From Agarophyton chilense (taxonomy: Eukaryota > Rhodophyta > Florideophyceae > Gracilariales > Gracilariaceae): 64,000 nt of DNA. Made by a program: the position numbers and the translations under genes. The notes below the pieces were generated by a model, which was not told the origin of the DNA, searched no databases, and saw only the letters and a program-made list of their open reading frames with translations. Below are positions 42,553 to 52,703 of the stretch, piece by piece (within the stretch, counting starts at the first letter, position 1; every line of letters begins with the position of its first letter). The stretch is taken from positions 434,001-498,000 of the forward strand of contig JARGXX010000097.1 in NCBI GenBank assembly GCA_030374765.1. The letters are read 5' to 3'.

Positions 42553-44546
42553 ATCCCGGATGTCCAGTAGCAGACCGTATCAAATACGTTCTTAAGTCAT
42601 CAGCTGCAAGCATTGATTTCCAAATAAAGTTTGGATTAAGACATTAAGACCTGTATACAGAATAGTTATTCGACGAGTCACCAGATTCCTGTCCCAGTCG
42701 ATGTCGGTATTGACATTATAATTGCTTTGGAAAATTACTATGAGGTAACTTTCCCGTTTTCACGGACAAGTATAACGTTTCCAGGGACGTTAAATCCCAC
42801 AATTAAACTGCACTTACTTTCCGATTCGCGCAGAATACTTCCACACGGCGAAGGTCTTGGAGCTTTGAAAAGAATCCTGTACTTTCAAGCGCAGGAGCAA
42901 GAAGGAGAGTTTTTCCTGGTCGATAGTACGAGATCGACTGGTGCCGACTCCCTAGAGACTCTCTCTTTTTTCTGTTTGGCTTTGCCGGCCCATTCGTTCC
43001 CAAGGCGTCTATTCGTGCCGGCCTTTGAAGTTTTAGCACTTCAAAACTCTGCTTAATAGACTGATCTGCACAGTGCATTGGTTTTGGATAAGAAAAACGT
43101 TTGGCTTCCCAGTACATACCTGCGGGTACGCTACTCTTTTGATCGTCCGAGAGAGCTTTAATATTTGCGATGATACAACTCAGATCCGTTTCAGGAAGCC
43201 TGCATTGTACACTCCAAAGGTGTGTTTCATTACCCGAAGACCAAATAAAACTGCCACGACAGATGGTAAAAATAGGTTTTGAACGCTAGGAAAAGCGAGT
43301 ATCCACCCATCCGGGATCCCCGTTTTTAATTCCTATACATGGAGCCAAGCTATATGGAAGATACAGAGAGAGACGACCCTCCATAGCAATAAAAACTTCT
43401 TCTGCCTGCGAGTTCGAGTTTGGTAGATTCACTCTGGGTACAAATGAGTAAGTATGGGTCGCTTCTTCATCTGAAATACTCCATCGGGGTGGCAACGACG
43501 ATTTTAGTGAGTCTATTGTAGATTTCAAATGTAGCAGTTTCATGTCTGAATGGGCTTTTGGAAAGCTTTTATCCTTAGCCACAACGGTATGAAAAGCCAT
43601 TAAACTGCATAGGTTACCACGCCCTCTTGCCGCGTCCCAATCAGCTTGAGTGAACTAAACCAACTCCAAAAAGAGGACTCTTCCATGCTTCTTTCGATAT
43701 CTAGCTAAAAAAGATTTGATAATGGGGTCCAACCCGTCGAAGGACAAGGTATTGTTATCATCCGCCCAGTGGACATTACCATAGTGGAGTTAAGATTTTT
43801 CAATCTGTGAGCTTTACTCAGCTTTGACCTCACCGCACTTCTGGATCACTTCCCTTAGATTAAGGATCGCTTGGTTTATCGCGTTTAGAGTCCCATAAGT
43901 GCGCAGCAGGTATTGCACTGCCTCTAGGCAGAGGTTACACCGTCTTCATCGGCTGTCAAAGATACCCAAACGAAACGATACTGCTACAAAGAAAGACTTT
44001 GCTGATGTGTGGTACAGGCACAAATTCCTGTATTTCACTCATCTCCGAGGTGTCCGCTTTGAAATAAAACGGGTTACAAACTCGATGAAGATTATGGGGT
44101 TTTTCCTATCTAGGGTCAAATCGTTATGGTCCATCTTCAATCACTTACTGTAGACGTTCAGCTTCGTTTTTTCTTGTTTTTAGTGCTTCTTGCTCTTCAT
44201 ATTCAGAGTTTAATGCCTGTAATTTAGGACTTTTCCATAAAGCTGATATGAGCACGGGAGTACCCTCAAATTTCTGTAAAGTGAGACATTTTTCTAAAAA
44301 ACCACGAAGACTTGCTCTTTTTCCGAGATCGGGTCCTTCTATGGCCATCATCACTGTCTTCGTTATCCGACGTAGCTGAGTTGTCGGAATTATCAGTATT
44401 GGAACTGCAGTTTTCTGTAGTTCACAATTCATCACTCGAATCACGTGCTGCCTTCAGCTTCTTACGTCGTGACTTTGACTTCTTCAACCGAACTTCCTTC
44501 AAAAGAGTTCTATCCTCTGCCAGCACGACTAGTTAGCAACACAGTA
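42553..44546 (-). pseudogene. Element E (Ty3/gypsy) gag C-terminal part and start of protease, truncated
   Basis: Minus-strand gag is recognisable: KSKSRRKKLKAARDSSDEL near 44490, the post-capsid region with SDMKLLHLKSTIDSLKSS, EEVFIAMEGRLSLYLPY and KNGDPGWVDTR (43580-43290), and the start of the protease region down to 42553. RT and everything 3' of it is missing; the element is cut where it meets the Harbinger fragment. Many stops and frame changes. Confidence 0.82.
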
Positions 44547-46145
44547 CCCGAAAAAAGAAATGTATCAAAAAAAGAATTGCAGTCCACCGCGACGCCAGCT
44601 TAATCACATAACAAACACTATCAAATGAAAGAACACCATTTCCTTACAAAGTGTCTCCGTAGTTCTGGTAAACTTCCCGCTCCAATGTTGTCACACGCGC
44701 GCGTCATTGAAGTCGGCGCCATAAAGAACGCGAATTATCAACCCGCCCCGCAGAAACCTTTGGTTTAAACGTTGCCGCCGAACACAATAACCTTTTAAAC
44801 CCAAACATTGGAGCGACAATCCCACCATTTCAGTCTCTACGCGTGCGCAGTCTGCACCATATTCTATTTGTTCAGCATGCCTTCACGAAGGTACCTCTCT
44901 GAATACGAAAAATTACAACTCGTAGCCCTTCGTAGTCCACACCTTCCCATCAGAGCGATTGCAGACCATCACAGTCGTTCGCCATCAACCATATCAAGAT
45001 TCTAAGCGTTGTATCAATTAAAAAATGTTTGCTACTCCCAAGAACACTCTAAGAATTACTCCATATACCAAACGGCTGTTACTGCGACTGGCTTCAAAGG
45101 GTAACTATAGCGCATACAAATTAAAAACTCATCTCCATTTTCGCATCGGTGTTTGCCGTATACAACAGATCCTAAAAAATAGCCCCCACCTGCTATACTG
45201 CAAACAATTGAAGGCCCCTCAGATGACTATAATACACAAACAAACGCTTGGAATGGGCAAGACGTCATATTAGCGAGAGAGACCATTATTAGGGGCAAGT
45301 GGGTTTTCGGATGAAAAGAAGTTCAACTTGAATGAACCAGATGGTCTTGCGTATTACTGGCATGACTTAAGCAACGACTTTCGTCGTCAATCTGCACGTC
45401 AAAACGGGGAAGGTTCTGTGATGGTTTGGGGGCTATTTCTTTTCATGGAGTTTGTAAACTGATGTTTATTAACAGAAATCAGAATTCTATGAAATAATGC
45501 GAAAATTTAGGGCAGGGTTTACTACCACTTGTGGCTGAAATGTTTAGTGAATCGTCGCCTTTTGTTTTTCGACAAGACAACGCGTCTATACAAACTGCGC
45601 AATACACGCGTAATTGGCTCTTGCAAAATCCAATGATAGTGTTGCCGTGGCCTGCAAATCCTCCAGATTTTAATATCGTTGATAGCGTGTGGGGTGTTAG
45701 GGCTATAAAGGTGTATGATGGGTGCAAACAGTTTGACACCGTGGCAGAGTTAAAGGAGAAAATTGTAGAGGTGTTGGAAGGGCTGTCTCCAGAATTTCTC
45801 CTAACTTTGTACCATAATTGGAAAAAACGTCTTTAGCGGTCATTGACGCCAAAGAAAATGCTAAGAAGTAATACTAAACGTTGAAAGTAAGCCTGTTTAT
45901 ACATAATTTTTTATGCGTTGTATATCTGCCGTCTTGGTTGCAGTGTATTTTTTGTTAAAAAACCTTTTTGCAAGATACACCGGACAGCAATGAATGGCAT
46001 TGAGTTGTATTATGGACGGAAAGACTTTTGTTTTAGCTGGTAGGATTCCCAAGTGCTTTTTTTCCTGCTTTTAGCTTGGAATAGAATTGAATGGCGTTGT
46101 TGCTTTTCGTTTTTCGTGGAATGTAGTTTTGGTATGTATTATCTC
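44541..46145 (+). mobile_element. Tc1/mariner-like DNA transposon inside Element E gag
   Basis: It splits E gag: VVLAEDRTLLKEVR lies on the left side, LERLE on the right. A decayed transposase is inside. Imperfect inverted repeats are visible at 44566-44603 and complement 45920-45955 (CAAAAAA..TGCA.CCA..G.GACG.CAG). The outer limits are uncertain by tens of bases on the left and up to 160 bases on the right. I did not find a clean TA duplication. Confidence 0.7.
44877..45836 (+). pseudogene. Tc1/mariner-like transposase pseudogene
   Basis: ATG at 44877. Helix-turn-helix N-terminus: RYLSEYEKLQLVALRS, IRAIADHHSRSPSTISRF. A second HTH follows (LRLASKGNYSAYKLKTHLHF, CRIQQILKNSPHLL), then the catalytic core FSDEKKFNLNEPDG (Asp 1), SVMVWGLF, VFRQDNASIQTA (Asp 2) and PPDFNIVDSVWGV. 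The usual third residue, Glu in DLNPIENLWG, is replaced by Asp (NIVDSVWG). The end is typical (LYHNWKKRL). Stops at about 45003, 45271 and 45461 and frame changes make it inactive. Length fits the 320-350 residues of the family. Confidence 0.88.
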
Positions 46146-46890
46146 CAGGCGTTCTAAACAAGGTTTAACTCGAGTCAGGACTTTTTAACATCCATGGTTG
46201 AGCCGGTAACGCTTCTGACGTATTCCTGTAGCTTACCAGTCAATGATTCAAATGATTACGTAGTGTTCTCACTAATTCATAGATCTGCTTGCCTTTGACT
46301 TGACGAAAAAATGCTTCCTGCGCACTGCATAGTTGTTCGAAATCAGCGATAAGAGCAGCAATGTGCGATTCTAAAGCGAACATGCGCGTGCGCCGAGAGC
46401 TGGACTCAAACTTGAGACGACGACCTACACAGCGGAAATCATCCTCTTCTTGAGGTCCGACGCCCACACGGTCAGTTACGGCTTCTGTGGTGGGCACAAC
46501 TTCCGTTGCCACAGGGGCCGCTACATCCAACAGAACTTTTTCATCATTCAACAAACGTGATATGAACATAGCTTGGTGATACAGGCGATACTCGGCTTCA
46601 ACCGATGAGACGAGATTTGGGCCTTGCGAAACCGGGGCCAGAAGTACTCGAGGGGCTTCGGGTCTTCGGCATTCAAAACCACATTTGTATCCAGGTGCAA
46701 ACCAAATGGTGTCTTAGACTCCTTGACTAAGTTTTCAAACACGATGAATTTTTGAGTTTCCGAAGGGTGTTGCATAACAAATATAAAAGTGCGACTCCGC
46801 TTAAATCCAGTATAGATATCGATTTAAAGTTCCAGAAACAAAAGATTTAGTGCTAAGGACTACAGCGGTTCTACGTCTGTGTTTTCGGAA
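46146..46890 (-). pseudogene. Element E gag N-terminal part and leader
   Basis: The minus strand matches Element 1's leader and gag start: ESKTPFGLHLDTNVVLNAEDP (46720-46650; Element 1 nucleotides 6930-7000), EVVPTTEAVTDRVGVGPQEEDD, FALESHIAALIADFEQL and RTLRNHLNH. The untranslated leader up to about 46885 still aligns with Element 1 (GGAAC..AAATCGATATC). The PBS is decayed and no LTR is recognisable beyond it. Confidence 0.82.
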
Positions 46891-47280
46891 AGCTAGTATT
46901 GGGTGCTAGATCTCTATTTTGGGTGTGCTAGAATGTCTATGGTTAGCATTCAAAAATTCGCAGAATTTTGATGCCAGAATATCTAGCGCAAAAATACTAG
47001 CCCAAGTGAATTTTGGGGAGAATCTAGGAAACTAGCAAACATCCGTACTAACACCGGCACACTAGAAAGAATGGAAGAAAACTTGGGAGATATCTTTCGA
47101 TACTCATTTATCCTAGACCATGAATTCTACAGACAATGAACGGAATACTGAATGCTATCTAGCGCATGATCATTCATTTCGTGCAGGTATCGTAGCTAGT
47201 ATGAACCATTAAAATGCTTTGCACATTCAATTTAATGTTCTCTAATGACCCTATGGCCAGTGCATAATACGGCGATCCTG
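46891..47280. other. AT-rich sequence, nothing recognised
   Basis: This is where Element E's 5' LTR should be, but no LTR similarity is visible. Several CTAG-containing short motifs recur (GCTAG, CTAGC), without a clear period. Confidence 0.35.
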
Positions 47281-47445
47281 CAACTGAGACCCGAAACGGG
47301 TCCCAGTTGCACGTGAAATGACATCTTCCCAATTCACGTGCGCTTTGCATCACGTTCTCTGATCGTTACGCTTCACTTCGCGTCGCGCCGTCGCGCGCTT
47401 CACTTCGCGTCGCGCGAAGCGCAACGCAAAGAACTCTCCATTCTC
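47281..47445. repeat. Cluster of inverted repeats and an 18-bp direct repeat
   Basis: 47281-47309 is a near-perfect hairpin (CAACTG.GACCCG-AAA-CGGGTC.CAGTTG, one mismatch). 47309-47317 and 47333-47341 form a second one (GCACGTGAA/TTCACGTGC). Then CTTCACTTCGCGTCGCGC occurs twice about 16-20 bases apart near 47382 and 47400, followed by its partial inverse (GCGCGAAGCG). GC content rises sharply over this block. Confidence 0.8.
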
Positions 47446-47559
47446 CGAGAACCGTCCAAGCGGTACACGAGTTCACCCTTCATCAATCACAAATTCCTAT
47501 GTTACTAGATAGACATCACAAACTCACACAAGTTAGAGCCCAATTCCTCGCTTCATGCA

Positions 47560-48050
47560 AGCAAATTCCATATAAACAAACTTACCTCTCCCAAATATGT
47601 GCTCCTTGTCTTGCTCCCACTTTGTGCATTCGCATCAATAAATAGACCAAAGTCAGATCTCCGTCACAAATAAAACCCAAACCACATCAGCACCACACTC
47701 ACCTCTATAGCGACCACTTACCCTACCTCTTGTCCAATCTTGCCTCCCTGTTCTCTTGCAGCAGCAAACAACGGCAAGTCAGATATCCTTCCCTAACGCA
47801 TACAAGATATGAATGAAGCTCGCACTTACCTTTGATGCCACCATTTCCCGATCAACCACTGTCGTAACAAGAAAGAAATAGAAGTCAGACTTCCACCAAA
47901 ATCGAAACCACATTACTTAAATGACGCACTCACCTCCTAAGATCCTTGCTCGGCCCAGTCCTTCCAGAATGTCCCCCTCTTCACCTAATCGCTCCTTTCT
48001 GTCGCTTCGCAGCAGCAAAAAATAACATGTCTGATTGGTGATTCTTCGAC
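47560..48050 (-). repeat. Four tandem units, each with splice-acceptor-like and splice-donor-like ends
   Basis: On the minus strand, units spaced about 105-140 bp apart start at roughly 48035, 47893, 47786 and 47657. Each has TCTGACTT (or TCAGACAT-like), a T-rich or GCTGCTGC(A/G)AAG stretch ending in AG, a 25-65 base purine-rich block, and GGTRAGTG/GGTAAGT. They follow the RBR-like pseudogene and might be duplicated small exons of it, or simply a degenerate satellite. Confidence 0.5.
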
Positions 48051-48256
48051 AAGCCTGCGAGGACTTTCGAATGCTGGAGGAACTATGGCTCTTGGAATCA
48101 TGCACTTTGCCCGTTTTCGAAGAGGCCCTGTTTCCCCCGCAGTTGTTTCTGCTATTCTCTGATATAAACCGGATTCCTCATCCCCTGTGGAAACTAAAGT
48201 CTCTGTTTCCTGGGATTTCAATTTGCGCATTGGATACATTCTAGAGCGATCGTTCT

Positions 48257-49117
48257 TCACAGTGTTACTAGAGATATTCGAGATATTGGACACTTTTTGG
48301 TGTGAACCCTCTCCCAGATACGGGAGAGTGTCTTTTCTCGGACGGCGACGGTAGGTACTGGACACATGTCATCTCCATGACCTTCGCTGAAGCATCGAGG
48401 GCACACCTGCGTGTCGCAATCCGGGCAGGTCATGTTCGCGGTATTGACGCATAGTTTACGCACATTGCACCGCAACAGTTTCCAACATCCCACCTTTGGA
48501 CACCATGCTGCGGTAGGGTTGCTTCCATGCTGAATATCGGAGCAAAAGAAAAGACACCTTTTGAATTCGAGCTCTCCCACGATATTTCTCACTTCTGCGT
48601 CGGGGATGAGCTCATGGAACAGAAAACAGGAGAGATGATTGAAATCACCGTTCTTGATTTTGACGCGAAGCCACGAGCGGAGACAGTGATGAAAGGCGGT
48701 GACGCGACATTGCGGGCATGGGCGTAAAGGGGACGAATCTGGATGAAAACAGATTTTGCATCTTGCGTCGTCAGATTAAGCTGGTGAGAGCATACCAGCG
48801 TCGGTGAGAAAGTCAGGGTCTTGGGGGCGGAAGCGCGCCAAGCTGAAGTGTTGAGTGACGGACTGAAAAGGCACGGGCAGGAAGTCGGGAAACTCGGCAT
48901 CGTCGGCGCTCTGGGAGGAAGGGACGGCATCGGTTTGCACAAGAACGTCAGTAGGGCCAAAGCGGGCGGAGAGGCGATGCAGTGCCATGCTAAGCGACGG
49001 AGGATGGAGGAGGAAGAAGGAGTGAGGGGGCGAGGGGGGCAGATGGGGCAGATGAGATGCGGTGCCGGATGACAGAACAATGTTTTGGGATCCGGGGCCT
49101 GTTGGAGGTGGTGGCAC
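48257..49117 (-). pseudogene. RBR (RING-IBR-RING) ubiquitin ligase-like pseudogene
   Basis: One minus-strand frame runs from about 49117 to 48257 with a single TAA at 48776-48778. After a Pro/Ser-rich N-terminus comes a RING1-like segment (ARCKICFHPDSSPLRPCPQC, then FHHCLRSWLRVKIKNGDF). Next is the inter-domain stretch typical of RBR proteins (LIPDAEVRNIVGELEFKR, AAWCPKVGC) and an IBR-like C/H pattern (MTCPDCDTQVCPRCFSEGH, then MCPV). It ends ERVHTKKCP, where RING2 should start. RING2 is only hinted at in another frame (NTVKNDRSRMYPM) with its Cys/His residues lost. I infer a pseudogene with loss of the catalytic domain. Confidence 0.65.
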
Positions 49118-49484
49118 GTTGAGAGGTGAAGACGATAGGCTGAGAATCTGGTCCGAAGAGCTGCGTCAGTCGTCGGCCTCGGAAATGGAAAAAGATGGAT
49201 GGCCATCACTTGGTTGAGACTGACTCAGATGAAAGAGTAAAATGGTACACAAAAAAAAGATGAACTCAGCCCTCATCATCCTGGGTGAAGTAGATACTCG
49301 TACCAAACCTTGATCAAGACGTAGGCACAGTTATTGTATCATTTGCAGTAAGGTGCTAAAGAGAGTTTTTCCAGCTCTCAATGCGGAGGGTATTCTGGTG
49401 ATCGCTCTGCCCTCCATCTACTTTCGGCGGCAGATTGCTACGATGCAACGAAGGTTCAGGAGGAGTGGCTGTCAATGCATGAAA
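49118..49484. other. Upstream of RBR-like pseudogene, nothing recognised
   Basis: Pyrimidine-rich on the minus strand up to about 49210, which may be the promoter or N-terminal region of the RBR-like gene. Then ordinary sequence with no open frame of note. Confidence 0.35.
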
Positions 49485-50073
49485 TCACGACCCGAGACTA
49501 TGACTTAAAACTACTGAGACTTTTTTTTGCATCACATGGCAGTGGAGCGTGATGACTGGTGGGGGTACTTGAATTTCGAATGAATGCTGATCCTGAAGTT
49601 CCAGAAAGGACCATTGGATGTGCACTAAGTTCATGTTGGCCAAAATTTCTGATGCCATCGCCCAATAAATTATCTTGAAACCGAGGGTTAGATCGACTTT
49701 TGGCAATAGGCTACTTTTCGATATGAGTTCGTGGTCCATCGAAAGGTATTCCCTCCCAAAATGTGGGAATGACCAGTCGGAAGACCGTAACAATTGATTG
49801 AGTTATTTGCTGCGGAATATAACCTGTCTTCGCCCAGCTTGTTGCTCTTTTGGGGCGAAGGACCAAAAATCGGGCGGCCTCCGTCAAGGTTTTCATTTTG
49901 CTTTTCTTCAACTCTTAGCATTGGAAAGGGCTTTGTTAGACACTCTATTGAAGTAGGCAAACGACCGGCCTTAAGGATACGGAGAGAAGTTTTCTTTCGC
50001 CTTTCGTCAATGCAAGATTTCTCTTCGGCTGAAATCGTATGATATCCACCGGATGCATAGTTTCTAAATAGAT
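49485..50073 (-). pseudogene. Unidentified minus-strand coding-like fragments
   Basis: Several minus-strand frames of 66-130 codons overlap (for example a Lys/Arg-rich piece RRKKTSLRILKAGRLP and a Ser/Gly/Asn-rich piece). They follow the frame at 50074-50870 and may be its frameshifted continuation. No family recognised. Confidence 0.3.
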
Positions 50074-50870
50074 TCAAGAAAGATGACTTATGTTGCAGAT
50101 TGAGATCTTAGATGCGGTAAACCGTATTTCACTTCTATTCACAGAGTCCAGAAAAGGATGTTCAGGGACATCCAAGAACAGCATGTCATCATCTGAATTG
50201 AACTTGTCGGATAGTTCACATTTGTTCCCAGCAGAAAGAATCGTGCGCTCAACGACTTTCCTCGTTCCCTGGGACGTTGTTTCTGGAGAGATGTTGGGGT
50301 GATGGGCTACGAAAGTTTCAAACTGAATAAGCACTCTTTGCGCTAGTGATGATGCTCGTGACTTTTGAAAGTACGACGCGCCAATGTTTTTCCCATGCAC
50401 GACATCCTGTTTGTTTTTGCTCTTTCGTACAGAAGTAAGTATTTCCGACAAGTCTACAGAGATCTTCCCAGACAAATTTGGCAGCGACGAAGACCAGTGG
50501 AGTTCTGACGAATTTTTTACATAGGACGATGGTGCAACGTAAACCAAGTTCAGCTCCGCGTTCGTCCCATAAAGTTTGAGCAACCCGTACTGGTCTGGTA
50601 TTCCGTCCTGAATATCCCTTCAAGCGTTCTCATGACTACATGTCAGGGAGATGCAGTATTGATCTTCAGCGCGAATAACCGTCTTTTCTCGGTATGGAAC
50701 GAAATACCGGATGCCCTCTGCCTTCTTGGAGTGGTCCCTAATGGTGGCGTTGATATCATCGATTACTCGAAAGGTGTCAGGGAAAAAATTGAAGTCCGTT
50801 TGGGACGAAAGTATATCATACGATACATGATGCTTATCATTCCATACTTGTGGAGTTTGTACAACCCTTG
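50074..50870 (-). pseudogene. Unidentified protein, one in-frame stop
   Basis: One minus-strand frame of about 265 codons with a single TGA near 50620. Composition looks like a real protein: DFNFFPDTFRVIDDINATIR, YFVPYREKTVIRAEDQY, GLLKLYGTNAELNLVYV, and a Ser/Lys-rich C-terminal half. Its 5' end lies back to back with the PRP6-like fragment (plus strand, from 50875). I do not recognise the family. Confidence 0.45.
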
Positions 50871-50874
50871 TTAG

Positions 50875-51621
50875 GATGAGAACGTTTGGATTGAGGCGGC
50901 ACGCATGCATCAAGACCGAAAGATTGCCGGTCGTATTCTGGTGAAGGCAGTGAAGAACGTGCCAAAGTTGAGCAATATTTGGCTGCAAGCAGCGGCGCTG
51001 GAGGTCGACAAGTCAGCGAAGAAGCGGGTATTGCGAAAAGAGTTGGAGGTGATTCTGAAGGGGGTAGATGTGTGGAATGCTTCCATCGAAGTGGAATATC
51101 CGGCTGGAGTGCGCATGCTGCTTCTCAAGGCTGTTGAAAGAGTACCCCAGGAGGTAGATATGTGGATTGCATTGGCGCACCTAGAGAGTTATGAGCGGGC
51201 AAGATCGGTTCTGAAGCAAGCACAGAGGGTGGTACCTGGGCACATAGTGGTTTGGATCACAGATGCACAGCTAGAAGAAATAGAACATGCCAAGAAAACG
51301 GAGGAGATGGTGAGGATCATGAGGGAGGGCGTCAAATGCGTGATCATTTCGCGGGAAAGATGGATCGAAGAAGCAATCGCAATGGAGGCGGGTGGGTATG
51401 ACGGCACTGTGCACGCTATTGTGGAAAGTGCCATTGGAATAGGTGCAGGAGAACGGGAACTAGACCAATGTTGGTTCGAAGCGGTCTTCGAGGGGGTGGT
51501 CAGGGGGGTGGTAGTGAGGTGGGCGGTGGTACGAGTGGTTGTAGTGCGAGCGATCATGTGGTTTGCCGCGAGGGGTGTAGTGGAAGCGGTGATGGACTGG
51601 GCGTTTGTAAAGGCGGGCTAG
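50875..51621 (+). pseudogene. PRP6: PRP6/PRPF6-like HAT-repeat splicing factor fragment
   Basis: PRP6 bridges U5 and U4/U6 snRNPs through HAT/TPR repeats. The frame opens after a TAG at 50872: DENVWIEAARMHQDRKIAG, then repeat units SNIWLQAAALEVDKSAKKR, VLRKELEVI, DMWIALAHLESYERARSVLK, IVVWITDAQLEEIEHAKKT, the MREGVKC/RERWIEEAIAMEAGGYDGT stretch and ESAIGIGAG. Spacing and wording match the central HAT array of PRP6. N-terminal half and C-terminal HAT repeats are missing. The last ~45 codons are Val/Arg-rich and out of family character, apparently because G-rich repeat sequence has eroded them. No stop until 51619. Confidence 0.82.
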
Positions 51622-51680
51622 TTGGAGTGGGGCTTCGTGAGAGGGTTCGTAGTCAGAGTTAAGGTTGGAGCGGTGGTTGA

Positions 51681-51915
51681 GGGAGAGTTAGTGCGGGGGT
51701 GAGTTGCGGACGGGGTTGCGGCGGTGAGTTTCGGACGGGGTTGCGGCGGTGTTGGAGGGAGAATTAGTGCGGGGGTTAGGTGGGGACTGGGTTGCGGCCG
51801 TGGTGGAAGGAGATTTAGTGCGGGGGTTAGGTGGGGACAGGGTTGCGGCCGTGGTGAAGGGAGAGCTAGTGCGGGGGTGAGTTGCGGACGGGGTTGCGGA
51901 CGAGGTAGCGGCGGC
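51681..51915 (+). repeat. GC-rich minisatellite, four units of about 50-76 bp
   Basis: Units start at about 51681, 51757, 51809 and 51859, each with GGGAGA(G/A)TTAGTGCGGGGGT followed by GGGGTTGCGGC. The first unit has an extra internal duplication. It lies immediately 3' of the PRP6-like fragment. Confidence 0.85.
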
Positions 51916-52205
51916 AGATGATGTTTGGTTGTGGTTGTACAAATGTTGATTTTGAAGACGGAGTTGGGTGTGGCATTGTATTTAGCAGGAAGTCGGGGAA
52001 GGTATGTCGCACTGAGAAAGGAGGTGGAGAGGAAATGGCAATGTAATGGTTAGTTGCGGACGGGGTTGCAGCGGAAGATGATGTTTTGGTGAAGATGGTA
52101 CAAATGTGGGATGTGAAAGCTGAGTTGGCGTTTCCAGTGGATTCAGAAAGAGATCGGGGAACGGTTGCCCTGAGGAGGGCGCTGGAGAGAATGTGGATCA
52201 CGGTG
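51880..52205 (+). repeat. Two-copy tandem duplication (about 160 bp) with HAT-like coding potential
   Basis: Copy 1 is 51880-52049 and copy 2 is 52052-52205. Both open with AGTTGCGGACGGGGTTGC and AGATGATGTTT, then code similar peptides: VVQMLILKTELGVAL with YVALRKEVERKW, and MVQMWDVKAELAFPV with VALRRALERMW. The shared pattern of Trp, Ala and Leu spacing resembles a HAT/TPR helix pair, so these may be duplicated pieces of the PRP6-like gene. Confidence 0.6.
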
Positions 52206-52703
52206 ACGACGGTTGAGGCAAAGTAAAATGAAGTTTGGAAGCAGTCGGTGCGCTAATCCCAACAAGATGGCGAGTTGGAGGGTTGGCTTTCGGAAGGAAG
52301 GTGCGTAACGTGCAGCGTTGGATGCACCCTCGGTGAAAGCGCTGAGGGAGAAGGGAGGAGGGGAATGCGGAAATGGGGATGGCGGGATGCGGCTGTATGC
52401 AGGGGCGCGAGCAGCGCGGTAAATGTTTGGTGCGCGTCGAGCTGGGGCTTAAGGATGACTAGGGTTGAGAGAGAGGGAGGAGGAGGGTCCAGGGAAGGGG
52501 AGGGATTGCGTTCGGGGTAGTTGTGGTGGTGGTTTGAGCATCGCGGTTGCCGGGTGTTTTGGACCTCGACAAAGAGCCGTGCGCGTATGCAGTGATACCC
52601 GGCAGGAGGCCAATCGACACGGCGTCGCTGACGTCCGACTTCCAGCAATGTTTGAGCCTAGTCTTTCTGTAGGTGGAGAGCGGATCGGCCTAAACGAGCT
52701 GAT
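52206..52703. other. GC-rich spacer before the copia element
   Basis: Overlapping open frames on both strands look compositional (purine-rich plus strand at 52340-52520). A copia 5' LTR and PBS should be near here but neither could be recognised, so the copia element may be 5'-truncated. Confidence 0.4.

Noticed and set aside
52253-52648. ORFs of 80-130 codons on both strands before the copia element
   Set aside because: Compositional frames in purine/pyrimidine-skewed GC-rich DNA.
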